From NCBI GenBank assembly GCA_050084515.1, contig CM114271.1:23250001-23314000 (forward strand): a stretch of DNA of 64,000 bases, in the 5' to 3' direction. The translations under genes were made by a program, and so were the position numbers. The stretch comes from Blasia pusilla. Lineage: Eukaryota > Marchantiophyta > Marchantiopsida > Blasiales. Of this stretch, positions 1 through 10,165 are shown piece by piece; positions within the stretch are counted from its first letter, which is position 1, and the number at the start of each line of letters is the position of its first letter. The notes beneath the pieces were generated by a model. It was not told the DNA's origin. It did not search any database and was given only the letters and a program-made list of their open reading frames with translations.

Positions 1-33
1 AGACCGCCGCTACTCTTTTTGCCTTCACTCCTT

Positions 34-1757
34 TGTCACATCTGAGTAGCCGATAGGCCGAGATCTATCGTGGATAGGGCGTAGGAGCTAGCGGACTATC
101 TTGAGTGCAACTTTGTCCCACAGTGTCGGATGAGGTTGAGGATAGGTCCATTGTGTCAGAACGCGTCGTTTCGGCGACTTTCATGTTGAGGTCTTTTACA
201 GTACCGGGTGACTTGTGGACAGGTCACTGCCCCTGGTAACTGTCTTGCTTGAGTTACCAAGGAAGGGCTATTTTAGGGAAGAGCCTTTTGGCTCTTCCCA
301 ACCTATATAAGAGAGGAAGATGGCTTTCCTAAGCCATCTTTCTCATGTTGGGCCGTTGGAGCACCTCCCTTGTATGTGTGTGAGCTAGGACTAGGGTGCT
401 AGCGTCCGGATTCCTTGATAGCACAGGGTGGACGAGGCTCGATATGCCGATGTAGATTGAGGAGTGGAGTTTTAGGCCGGGTGTGCCGTTTTTACTACTC
501 GTTATTTTTACATGAGAAAGATGTTAGGGGGCTGGTGGGAATTCTTTGTTTGCAGGTAGGCAAACGAGTTGCCTTGGTCGGGAGCCCCTGGAGACGTGTG
601 TGTGACGTTGTGTGTCATTTTTTCTGTTCGGAAGGCCGTGGGCGGAAGCGCTGTCCATTTTTCTCAGATTTTTCTGGTGAGGATTGATGGGGGACAACAG
701 CCAAGTGTAGCGTGTGGTGGGGCGTCGGGTGTACGCAAGTAAGGGTGTCGAGAGAGAAGGAAAGGGCAGGTTTGGGTCTTGCAGCCGCAGGGGGCTGTCA
801 AGTAAAGACGGCTAGGTTAGGTCGCAAAGTTTAGGGTTAGGGCGCGGACGGCTGGGCGCGGACGGGCTGGGCGCGTGACGGCGTGATGGGCGCGTGGCAG
901 GGCGCGGACGCCTCCCCCTGCATTTAGGGCCCAAGGGGCCCGCATAGGGCCGCGGTCCAAGTTTTTTCCCCCTCTCCGACGTGGTAGCACCGACCATAGT
1001 CGGTCGGACGATTAGCTTGTCGATACGTGGTTGGCAGGACAGACGAGGTTAGTCGGACGAACGTGAGTTGAGATTTTCCGGACATGAGTGGGAGCCGACC
1101 AGGCTTAGTTACGTTACATACCGCGCGTGGGGATAGACAGAGGGGTTTGCGCGACATGATGTTTTGGGGTGCGACAGGGTTGCGAGAGTTTACGATGGAG
1201 GGGCAGTGTGCATGATGCCGACGGGTTGTCGCATCTGTTGACGGGAGGATCGACGTGTTGGTCGAGGGGAGTGTTATGTGGCGGAGATTTTCATATCATG
1301 TGGAGGAGTGCATATTGACGGTGAAGCAGGCTGGAGGGCGTAATCAGGTTACCCTTTCGAGTCCCTTTTCCCGCACTTGTTGTGTGTGATTGAGAGTGCT
1401 GGGTATCGGGTAGTAGCTGGTGCTAGATGGGTGCAATGATGGTGACGAGTGTAGATTCTTTTCATGTGTAGCATGTTGGTGGATATACGGCGGTTGCCAA
1501 GTAGGGGTCGCGTGTATGACCCGAGAGAGTGTCGCTAGGTTAGATGAGTCAGTTGGGAGGCTCATGGTGAGCCCGAGTGTTGAGCGTGCGTGATGCCGGG
1601 TATGTCATCACGGGATTGACGTTAGCATAGGTGAGCTAGTGAGGTGTGTGGGAGACTCTCGGTGAGTCTGAGTGCTTGAGCGGGTGAGACAGGGTTTGTC
1701 ATCACGGCGTTCTTCCAGGGTTCGGAAGAACGGGGTAGTGCGAGCAGTGGTAGTGGT
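34..1757 (+). promoter_or_regulatory. Copy A leader with TATA box and hairpin cluster
   Basis: This is the non-coding leader of copy A. A TATA-like CTATATAAG lies at 303-311, so transcription may start near 330-340. Just around it are consecutive short hairpins: one with 8-bp arms in 231-259, one at 276-299 with 10-bp arms and a TTTT loop, and one at 317-338 with 9-bp arms. Around 838-910 there are about five imperfect repeats of a GGGCGCGGACG unit. ORFs in this leader have no recognisable protein similarity and are probably spurious. The first 33 bases of the window belong to unassigned flanking sequence. Confidence 0.55.
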
Positions 1758-3780
1758 GTGACATGGAGTGGAGTGAGATACCGAGGGGTTACTAGTGAGG
1801 AGCTCCCTCGACATCCATCCGTGACTGGATCGACATCACTGGACACTGGGTCTGGTGACGAGATCACCGACAGAGACAGTAGTACTTGGCAGGAGATGGA
1901 CGACATGGGCCATCGGGGCATGCGTCGTTTCTCGGGTGCTGTGGGCACCATCGACTTACATGATTTCATCCAGGAGTTCGACACATGGTGCGACTTCCAG
2001 GAGATACGGACCTCGACACGGTTCAACCCTTTCATGGCATGGAAGGGGTTGTTCCAGCATTTGGAGGGTCCTCCGATGGATGACTACATGGAGTTTCGAT
2101 CACTATATTCAGTAGAGAGATCGATGCCAATTTTATGAGGATGTATTGGGCTCCAGGGTATGTGTCCACTAGTGGTCGCGAGGCATATGATGGGATTGTG
2201 AGAGGAGAGAGACCCACACCATCAGCCTGGAGACTAGATGGAGAGGAGGGCAGTGAGACAAGCGATGTGGCGAGAGACCCTCGGTGGTAGAGGGCCACCC
2301 AACTTCAGCCCCAAAGTGGAGTTCTTCCGGCGGTTGGGGAAGAGCTACAGGCGTCACTGACCGACAAGTGAAGAGTCTCAGGATTTTCAGCGGCGATCGG
2401 GTGAGAGTCGAGAGAGGCCTTCACACGCATGAGGAGGCTGATCATTGCTACGTTTGGAGGATCGAGGCGCGATCGGTCCGATTGGTCTGGGTTCGGACCG
2501 AGAACTACGGAGGAGAGTCCGAGATGCGGCTTTGATTCACTCGGTGAAGCCCACATTGAAGGTGGTCTTTGAGTTGTCGGCGTATTGAGCTCAACATGAG
2601 TGAGAGCGGTAGTGACCGCTGGATTTTCTCGAGAGCAGACGGGTCCACGAGCGGCGGTGACCCACAGTGCCACACAAAGCACGAGCACCCATTCATGGAG
2701 CGGGCAGTGTGCCTAGAGAGCAGGGCGGGTACCGTGAGCCTATGAGGCAACGACCCACACCTACATATATTGCCCAGCAGGGACCGATGTGGTCTTGTTG
2801 GACGTGTGGAGGGGCCCATAGGCAGAGAGATTGCCCACAGCATGGGAGAGGACCACCAGCACCTCCGATTGCTCAGGAGCCACAGAGGATGGCCCCACCT
2901 GACACAGTGTGACCATTGCCCACAGATATGGTCACACTAGGGATAGATGTTTTGACCTTCGCCGAGGGGCACGTCTAGAGGTAGGCCGAGGGCCTGGGGG
3001 CGGTCGTCCTGGAGGAGGTCGGGGAGTTCTTCTTGGACGTGGTGGTAGAGGACCACCACCAGCCAGGGGAGATGGAGCAGGAGCACCAAAGCCGGCGCTT
3101 CTCTCACGCATCGATCAGTTGGAGCAGAGCATTGCTGCCATGACGATGATGCAGCTTAGGGAAGGCACGGAGCTGCGGCGGCTAGTGTGACTCGATATCT
3201 ACCTCTTACCCCGACCGGGTGAGGATCTCTCAATATGGGATTCATGTGTAGTGCGGCCCAGTTGAGGCAAATGCGATGGTGACTTGGGGTGCTGCGAGAG
3301 GCACCGAGCCATCGAGAGGTGGAGTTGAGATTGACCCACCAGAGGGGACCGATGGGCGGCAAGCCAGGGTTCCACAGTCGTTCACATTGTCGGAGGCACT
3401 ACACACACCATCGATGGTGCCTCGACGACCAGCGGTGCCTACAATTCAGGAACCTACGTCGACGTCACGAGGAGTTGGAGTGACAACTCCTATGATGGCT
3501 CGAGTGGAGTCAATGTCGACTATAGTGTTGGAGGTGGCCACTAGAGTGAGTTAGACTCCGCTATTTTCCGCCTTAGAGTTGGCGACGTTGGGAGTTGGAC
3601 CAGCTGAGGTGTTCTGGTTGGCCGCCACGTTGTGTGAGCGTGGAGAGATGACTGCTTCTTGTTCAGAGGTAGTTGAGGAGGTGGTGGACTTGCACTCAGA
3701 GCCGGTGCTTGGGACGTTCCCCACAGAGTCATGGCATGCGGCGGCGGCGAAGTTGGTAGATATGCCAGCTCGACCGGCCA
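1758..3780 (+). pseudogene. Copy A gag (capsid and zinc knuckles), broken
   Basis: Gag would form the particle and bind the element RNA. The capsid region starts in the 1,758-2,138 frame (FSGAVGTIDLHDFIQEFDTW and following). It then shifts frame several times through about 2,650; the segment ending DFQRRSGESREAF near 2,380-2,430 matches copy B. Two CCHC zinc knuckles follow: a CX2CX3HX4C near 2,796-2,833 and a second near 2,908-2,955 (CDHC, then YGHTRDRC). The second knuckle is split by one extra nucleotide. A Gly/Arg-rich stretch lies at 2,990-3,070. The segment to 3,780 is a poorly conserved linker ending in a helix shared with copy B (MPARxAIER). Not functional as it stands. Confidence 0.7.
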
Positions 3781-3859
3781 TAGAGCGGCGATGGTGACAC
3801 ACTGGAGTAGTGTTCTTTGGATAACCGAGTGAGTATTTCGCTTGGTTAGTCCGACGGGG

Positions 3860-4270
3860 ACAGTATACCACCCGCAGCGCATCCTACTTGATTCAGGAGC
3901 GCAACCCTTGATGTTAGGGAAGGCGGCGTGTTTAGCGTTGGGGTTACGGAAGGCCGACATTGAGCCTTGTCCCTTCCAGATCTGAGACCTCGATTGGGCG
4001 TATCACCCACTCGATATATGACTCGACAGAGATTGTTCTCGAGTCCAACCGAGCATCGACGGATAGTGCTATGGTGCGACACGCGTGCGATTACGACACC
4101 AGGTGAGTGAGTAAATGCGATGTGTTGGTGGGGGAGTCTGGTGTTATATCCCCTAGGATTCATCCTTGACTTCTGGGAGGAGACCATTGCTTATCGGCCA
4201 GGATGGCGGTCAGGTGACGGCCGGATGAGTCAGTTACCCGTGCAGTTTGCGGGACGAGGTGGTCGATCAC
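3860..4270 (+). pseudogene. Copy A retroviral-type aspartic protease, frameshifted
   Basis: This is a pepsin-fold protease that would process the Gag-Pol polyprotein. The active-site motif LLDSGAQPLMLGK is readable at about 3,885-3,925, with the DSG intact. Downstream, the pattern of copy B (LYPxGF, then RPGWxxGDGR) is seen in shifted frames near 4,140-4,225. Compared with copy B, where the same site reads DSR, this copy preserves the catalytic triplet but has lost the reading frame. Confidence 0.7.
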
Positions 4271-4559
4271 GAGGCGAGTCTATGACCATGTTGGCGGCTT
4301 TCACGGTAGTGTTATCGGCCAGGAGAATTGTTGGGGGAACACATGCGGAGGATGTCCCGATGGCGGATAGTCCCACGGAGAGACAGGCCATGGCGGGTGT
4401 CTCTTCCCATGTTAGCGATGCCTCTTCACCATTATGAAGTGCGACTCGAGAGCTCAGAGGAGTGCCGGCGACCTCGTGAGGCGGCGTGGAGTCATGTTTT
4501 ATCCCGAGCAGCGAGAGTCACGTGGCAATCGGGCTATTGGAGTGGAGACGATGACCCCA

Positions 4560-5655
4560 CTAGATACCACACCTGTTGTGTGGCAGTGCCTAGAGGAGGG
4601 TGTTAGGGTGTTAGATCTCTTCGGAGGGATTAGCACCGGATTGGCGGCCATATTGCAGGCGAGCATACGGGTGCATAGTACCTTTTGTGGAGAGAGATGA
4701 GACTGCGGCGAGTATCACTACGTCACGTGGCGAGATTGGTCAGTAGGTATCCTAAGTTGTTGTCGGTATCTGCAGCACGGGGATACCAACATACGCTACC
4801 CGCCAACATATCTTTGGTGGGGGCGCAGGATCTGGATAGAGTTGGCACCATTCATTTGGTGATTCTTTGGATGGCCATGTCGGGTCATTCATCGGTTGGC
4901 CGAGGATTTGGATTGCGAGGATCCGAGGTCGGGGATGTTTTGGGAGATCTTTGCAAGTAGTACGACACTTGCGGAAGAGTCGATATGTTCTCCAAAGATA
5001 CATTTTGGAGAACGTGCCGTTGTTGGGAGATACTCGTGCACGTGTGATGACGAGTGTACATCGTGAGTCCTGGTTGGGACTGCTTTGTGTTGTTAGATGC
5101 GGCGAGAGTTGGGTCACGTGCCCATCGTCCCACGATTGTGGTGGGCGAACCGATACCATCGAGGTACCGAGTCGAGCCTACGGTGGAGTCCAGAGAGCAC
5201 CACATCTCACAGTGGATGCTATTTTGGACTCAGGGCGTCGATCTCAGGTGGTGACACGCGATGATAGACCAACGTTGGCCACGGCCAATAGGGTGGGGGA
5301 GTTGAGGGCAGCCTTACCTACGTTGATGAGCTTCCCAGCATCCCATGCCTTTCGTCAGGGAGGTCCACGCATGATTTGGGATGAAGTGACCGGAGTATTG
5401 GAGGAGCCTACAGCAGATGAGCGTGAGCGCGCCATGGGGTTCACTACTAGTACTACGGCGGTGTCAAGGATGACTGAGGCATCACGGAGACTGGTGTTGG
5501 GGCAGGCGATGGACCTCAATTGTCTCACATGGATATTCAGCCTAGGTATGGCTGAGCAGAGACGGATGCGAGTGTCATCCATGCCGTCACGTCCACGAGT
5601 TGGACCACGCCATGTGGTGCATGACCGGCATTGGGGGCGAGACGAGGAGAGATAG
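4560..5655 (+). pseudogene. Copy A DNA cytosine-5 methyltransferase, broken
   Basis: This is a second, degenerate version of the element-borne C5 methyltransferase. Motif I (VLDLFGGISTGL) is at about 4,608-4,645. The segment homologous to motif IV, the catalytic Cys loop, is at about 4,855-4,890. There the DNA still spells GWPC in one frame but the next codon is CGG instead of CAG, and an indel follows. Motif VI (ILENVP) is at about 5,003-5,020, motif IX (DERERAMGF) at about 5,418-5,444 and motif X (LGQAMDLNCLTWIFSL) at about 5,496-5,545. At least three frame changes separate these motifs, so no active enzyme can come from this copy. Similarity to copy B is continuous along the whole domain. 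Confidence 0.8.
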
Positions 5656-5797
5656 GCACCCATGGACTTCCTGGGACGTCGTTTGAGCAGAGAGTGCGAA
5701 GGCGGCTAGAGTAGCACATGTTCATTTTTCGGATGTGGAGCATGGTATAGGAGGTCAGAGTGGAGTGGTTGTGGCGGAAGTGGCTAGGGTTGCTACA

Positions 5798-5806
5798 TAG
5801 CAACCA
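5798..5806 (+). promoter_or_regulatory. UAG-CAA-CCA stop-readthrough site between methyltransferase and RT (copy A)
   Basis: An in-frame TAG immediately followed by CAACCA stands between the end of the methyltransferase region and the RT start region (TMETWE, ATG at 5,843). The same TAG-CAACCA occurs at the equivalent place in copies B and D. The hexamer after the stop fits CAR-YYA, the consensus that promotes UAG readthrough in tobamoviruses. I infer a termination-suppression signal. Confidence 0.55.
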
Positions 5807-5842
5807 AAGCCGGAGGTTGCGTCCTCTCCGAGTGAGGTCACG

Positions 5843-6800
5843 ATGGAGACTTGGGAGCGTGTGATAGGTCTCAAGTTGACAGGAGGAGAGCGACGGCGAG
5901 TTCATAGGTTTCTGAGAGGGCATGTCAGTTGTTTTGCCTTCAGTATGAGAGACTTGGGTACGCTGAAGGGTCCCGGGATACGGATTGAGTTGGCTAGTGA
6001 TACGCCGATCTTTCGTCGACCCTACAGGTATTCTGATATGGAACGAACCTTGATTCATAGCAGGAGTCAGGACTTGTTGGAGGCAGGACTTGTGGAGTTA
6101 TCACATGGGGAGTATGCATGTGCCACAATCATGCTGGCAAAGAAGGATATGTATGGCAATTGGACGGATAGACGGATGTGTGGAGATTACCGTCCTATCA
6201 ATCGACAGACGAGGTCAGATCAGTATGCCATGCCTACTCCTGAGGAGATCTTTGATGCGGTAGGGCATGCAAAGATCTTCAGTACTTTAGATCTCCGTGT
6301 TGGCTATCATCAGCTTCCTATCAGGTTGGAGGACTGGGAGAAACGACGATGCGGGGATAGATCGGTTCGGGAGAGATTGCTTGTATCGATGGCGGTTCTT
6401 ACCATTTGGGTTGAAGAACGCGCTGCGGAGTTTCAGTGAGTGATGGATAGGATTCGGCTGGCTTGGATTTTTGTGCGATGTTACATAGATGATATTCTTA
6501 TCTTGATTCCACGGTTGAGGAGCATGAGCGACACTTGGAGGAGGTGTTTGGCGATTGCGTTACATGGACTGAAGTTACATCGAAAAAGTGCAGATTCTTT
6601 GAAATGCATTGAGTACTTGGGACACACCATATACCCAAGTGGGTTAGGCGTTCAAAGATCTGAAGGTAGAGGCATTGCAGATTCCACGCCCTACAGATGT
6701 GAGTCGAGTCCGAGCATTTTTTGGACTGGCGAACTTCTATCGACTGTATGTCAAGGGTTTTAGTGCGATCGCAAAGTCTTTGACCTTGTTGACGAGACTT
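5843..6800 (+). pseudogene. Copy A reverse transcriptase, broken
   Basis: This is a Ty3-type RT. It starts at METWERVIGLKLTGGERRR and carries RRPYR near 6,018, DRRMCGDYRPINRQT near 6,168 and STLDLRVGYHQLP near 6,280. Frame is lost at about 6,350 and recovered near 6,440 with the catalytic YIDD box at about 6,480-6,495. The thumb region (YLGHTIYP) is at about 6,612-6,640, and the sequence continues out of frame to the inserted LTR. Several single-base indels make it inactive. Confidence 0.8.
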
Positions 6801-6803
6801 GAT

Positions 6804-7211
6804 TATTGGATTCTCAACATCCACTCCTCTGAGCACCATTGATTTGATCGGCCCCCTTGTATGAGGAGAAGCCTAGATCGATGGTTCCAACTTAGACGTC
6901 GAAGGAGTCATAGTAATATGACGTAGGTGGTTTACGGAGTAGCGTTACTAGGTTTATCTAACCCTATATTGCATCAGAGTGCGGCAATTTTTTCTATTAA
7001 TAGAAACGAAGAAAAATAGGTTAAAACCCTAGTTTTCCCGAGTAGTCAAATAGTCGGGAGCCGCAGCGGTAGCGCATTCTCGTATGTCGAGTTATCTCCC
7101 AATTCAGGTTCCATCGAAGCTCTTCTGTGAGCGCACGGACGGACTAGGCCACTTTGTATCTCTAAGTTTTGTAAAGATTTAAGTGATTTCGTCACTTTCT
7201 GTTTTCTCACA
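6804..7211 (+). mobile_element. Solo LTR of an unrelated LTR retrotransposon, nested in copy A
   Basis: A 408-bp insertion interrupts the RT/RNase H junction of copy A and is absent from copy B. It begins TATTGGATTCTCAA (TG to TA change at the end) and ends TTTTCTCACA. It is bordered by a perfect 5-bp direct repeat TTGAT (6,799-6,803 and 7,212-7,216). The same sequence is found in reverse orientation at 33,214-33,614 and, truncated, at 62,854-62,972. Confidence 0.8.
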
Positions 7212-7251
7212 TTGATCAGGTGTGGTTGTGGGGAGATGATCAGGAGCAAGC

Positions 7252-7417
7252 ATTTCAGGAGCTCAAGGACATGTTGACGTCCTCACCCATTTTACAGAGA
7301 CCGGTTAGGGGTCGCCCATTCCAGTTACATACGGATTTCAGGAGCTCAAGGACAGGTTGACGTCCTCACCCATTTTACAGAGACCGGTTAGGGGTCGCCC
7401 ATTCCAGTTACATACAT
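7252..7417 (+). repeat. 83-bp tandem duplication in the RNase H region of copy A
   Basis: The segment starting ATTTCAGGAGCTCAAGG at 7,252 is repeated from 7,335 with one visible substitution (ACATG versus ACAGG) over the first part. The period is 83 bp, not a multiple of three, so it breaks the pol frame. Copy B has one version of this region. Confidence 0.85.
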
Positions 7418-7423
7418 TGGAGC

Positions 7424-7879
7424 ATGTTGGGTCTAGGAGCAGTGCTTACTCAGAGGGATGACAAGGAGAGGGAGTTCGTTGTGGCTTACGCGAGCCGATC
7501 GAACAACATTGCAGAGGCGAAGTACAGCTTCTACGAGGGAGAGTGCTTGGCTGTAGTGTGGGCCGTGGCACATTTTAGGTGCTATTTATTTGGCAACCCT
7601 TTCACACTTATCACTAATCATCAGCCATTGAGGTGGTTGATGGAGTCCGACAAGCTTACGGGAAAGCTTGCCAGGTGGGCTCTATTACTACAGGAGTATG
7701 AGTTTGAGGTGGTTCATAGGCCAGGTCGGATGAACCAGGATGCGGATGGGTTGAGTCATAACCCATGTCCGAGTCAGAGAGACGACACAGGAGCTCGATG
7801 GCACGGAGAGAATGATGAGGAGATGGTGCCCGTTTGGCATGCATCTACCTATCTTTGTTGGTTGACTATGGCAGGTTAG
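7424..7879 (+). pseudogene. Copy A RNase H domain, open segment
   Basis: This is a Ty3-type RNase H, which removes the RNA strand during reverse transcription. A 151-codon open segment covers most of the domain: LGLGAVLTQ, VAYASRSNN, the Glu-containing GECLAVVWA, ITNHQPLRWLM (copy B has ITDHQPL) and QDADGLSHNPCP. The N-terminal part is separated by the 83-bp duplication. The Asp-to-Asn change in the ITDHQPL box would weaken or abolish function. Confidence 0.75.
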
Positions 7880-8119
7880 CCAGAGGTGATGACTCCAGTG
7901 GTGGGGTTGGATGATGAGTCTTTGGATCCGGAGGTCAGTGAGGAGGCGACAGGTGGTTGTGATATCCATGACGACGTGGAGGTTGTGGAGTTCTTGCGCA
8001 CTGGCGTCATAGCGAGCACAGTGAGTGCTAGGGAGCGGGACGGATCCTACAAAGAGCCAAGAGGTTCAGGTGGGAGGGGACTCACATTTTGCGGGTATGG
8101 GGAGATGGTAGGATACGAG

Positions 8120-8557
8120 TGGTACCTCATCCTTCCCAGCAAGCACGTGTAGTGCGACATGCCCATGAGGAGTTGGGACATTTCGGAGTAAAGCGCATTT
8201 TGACTTTTACTCCAGGTTCGTGATTGGTGGCGCGGCATGCATCTTTGGGTACAGCAATTTGTGGCCACATGTATGGTATGTGACAGTGACGAGCATCCTT
8301 CAATGAAGGTTTATTGAAGCATCCTTCAATGATCCCACTGAAGGATTACATCCTTTGCACCCTAAACGATTATGGGTTTAGGTTATCGGTGGAGTTTAGA
8401 CTTTGCGGGACCTTTGCCATTGACAGGGCGTCATCATAGGTACGTGTGGGTCATGGTGGAGCATTTCTCCAAGTGGATAGAGTTGGTGGCACTACCAGAT
8501 AAGGCGAGCGAGGGAACAGCTTATGCAGGCGGCACCCACGACGCTAGATGTCACTGA
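8120..8557 (+). pseudogene. Copy A integrase N-terminal region and start of core, truncated
   Basis: This is integrase, which joins element DNA to the host genome. HHCC zinc-finger pieces are visible as HEELGHFGVKR (about 8,165-8,200) and CMVCD (about 8,270-8,285). The core begins with YRWSLDFAGPLPL, carrying the first catalytic Asp, near 8,385-8,425 and continues with VEHFSKWIELVALP. Relative to copy B the sequence after SEGTAYA (about 8,525) is deleted, so the second Asp and the Glu are missing. Confidence 0.75.
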
Positions 8558-8874
8558 AAGGCGCACGATCCTACGTGTGCACGAGGTATTACCGACCGGA
8601 GTCCTCATGTTGGAGGGACGGGATGGTATGGTTTGGAAGGATCATTTGCGCAATTGTGCGCCATGTCATCTTCCGAACGTAGATGGGACGGTGGATCCGA
8701 GCTTGGCAGTGGTACCTGCCAGCTGGCTTGAGGTGTATGTTGTGCGGATCTGCGAGGGGTGGAGCCACCATGTTGGTATGTGATGGTTGTTCTCGAGGGT
8801 GGCATATGTCATGTCTGACCCCCCCTCTTGATGTGGTTCCCACGGGACGATGGATGTGTCCGAGATGTGTATAG
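8526..8874 (+). pseudogene. Copy A integrase C-terminal domain and intact PHD finger
   Basis: The tail after the integrase deletion contains an SH3-like integrase C-terminal segment (TGVLMLEGRDGMVWKDHL, about 8,595-8,650) and then a C4HC3 PHD finger at 8,734-8,871. Zinc ligands are spaced C-X2-C-X11-C-X2-C-X4-H-X2-C-X14-C-X2-C, with the typical aromatic WH and RWMCPRC ending, followed by TAG. PHD fingers bind histone H3 tails, so the module probably guides integration, in the place where chromoviruses have a chromodomain. All eight ligands are present here, unlike copy B. A frameshift separates the two halves. Confidence 0.75.
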
Positions 8875-8941
8875 GGTAGTAGGTCATGTCAGAGAGATGT
8901 GATATTTTCTATCTGGAGTTAGGGGGATCCAACTGTCAGCT

Positions 8942-9088
8942 AGGGGGGCGGTTGTGTGATCTCCATGTATATGTATGAGTTAATTTTTGTACATGTGTGG
9001 ATCAACCCGTGTGTGGGGAAGATTGGTGTTGTGTGGTGTAGATGTGACGAGCGATGTATGTTGTGTAGCGATATGTATGCGCACGACA
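8942..9088 (+). repeat. Copy A polypurine tract and 3' terminal segment (U1)
   Basis: AGGGGGGCGG at 8,942-8,951 looks like the polypurine tract that primes plus-strand synthesis. It is followed directly by a 137-bp segment ending ATGTATGCGCACGACA. The same final motif ends the corresponding segments at 54,508, 55,164 and, with changes, 37,493. Here the segment is followed by an inverted leader copy and not by a second terminal repeat. Confidence 0.6.
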
Positions 9089-10165
9089 CCTTTCCCTTGC
9101 AACTAGATCGGCAATAGCACTGCCCAACTGGACTCCTTTGTTCAAGGCCCATCTCTGACCTACATACCTCCGTGTAGTTGTACCACCATTTTATCTCACC
9201 ACGATAACATGTCGTACTCCCAGCTATTCTTCCCAACCTTGTCCGAGTTGATCCCATTAAGGTGGGCTTGCACGGCCCCCTACTTACACACCTTCGCCCA
9301 TCTTACCAAACAGGTCACCTCCTAGTGAACTCATCTTCTTTACACCTCTGATGACTTGCTATAGCCACGCCTGAATGGACTCTACCTTTGCCCCCGATGC
9401 TCTCACAACTCTTGCACTCCTCTTACCTAACTCTCCTTGTGACCTCACCCTAGATGGCAACTACAACTCAACTTTAGCCCTCGACAAATGCAATCCCTAA
9501 AATATGTTCCTTTCTCTCTCTTTCCCAAAATTTTAGCATAACACGTTGACACTACTTCCGCACTACTCCCACAAATTCTATAATTTCCCTACGTTAATGG
9601 ACATCAAAAAAACGTGAGAAAAACGCGTAACGCTTCCCTACACAATCTTTTGCAAGAAAAATTGGAAAAATAAATGCACACACGTACCTCTAGGGGCTTC
9701 CTACCACGGCAACCCCACTCTCAAATCTGCACGTGATATCAAGCCACATCCATCCTCCGCTATGAAGGAATCCCGACTCTAGCATTCTAGTTCCTACCGC
9801 ATACTAAGCAAGAGAGGTGCGCCAAAGGCTCAACATAAGAAAGATGGCTTGTACCCTTGTGGCTAACGTCTCTCCCTCTCTTATATCCTTGGAAAGAGAC
9901 AAAAGCTCTTCCCCCCCCAAAAAATAGCCCTCTAAACGATAACCTACGTACATAGGTTATCGGGTGATCCTTGACTCGGTTAACATGTCATCTAGCAAAA
10001 AAATAGCAAAAGAGAGAATTCATCAGAAACGACGCTTCCGAGGCAAGGAACTTGTTGTCAACCTCATCCGATACCTTTAAGACAAAGATACATCCAAACC
10101 CTCCGTTGATCTGTTATCCTGTCAACATGGTAGAAGTCGATATGTCAGCTAAGTAAGATGTGACA
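9089..10165 (-). mobile_element. Inverted copy of the element leader, tail to tail with copy A
   Basis: Read on the minus strand from 10,165, the sequence starts TGTCACATCT and follows the copy A leader. It shares the GTATCGGATGAGGTTGA block (10,045-10,075), the hairpin at 9,936-9,962, a GGATATAAGAGAGGGAGA promoter-like block (about 9,880-9,895) and CCATCTTTCTTATGTTGAGCC. Similarity weakens below about 9,700. The segment to 9,089 is of uncertain origin but joins directly to the end of copy A. Confidence 0.55.

Larger units (their letters stand above)
34..9088 (+). mobile_element. Ty3/gypsy-type retrotransposon copy A, with methyltransferase and PHD finger, decayed
   Basis: This is a long degenerate copy of the methyltransferase-bearing Ty3-type element. 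Domains in order are leader, gag with two zinc knuckles, aspartic protease, C5 methyltransferase, RT, RNase H, integrase and PHD finger. It begins TGTCACATCT and ends CGCACGACA, giving short inverted ends (TGTC/GACA). Every protein is broken by frameshifts or stops. The integrase core has lost about 0.5 kb relative to copy B (between the end of the D1 region near 8,520 and the C-terminal region). A foreign solo LTR is inserted at the RT/RNase H boundary, and an 83-bp tandem duplication follows it. Individual modules are listed separately. The family assignment rests on domain order and motifs and is firm; the outer boundaries are inferred by comparison with copy B. Confidence 0.85.
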
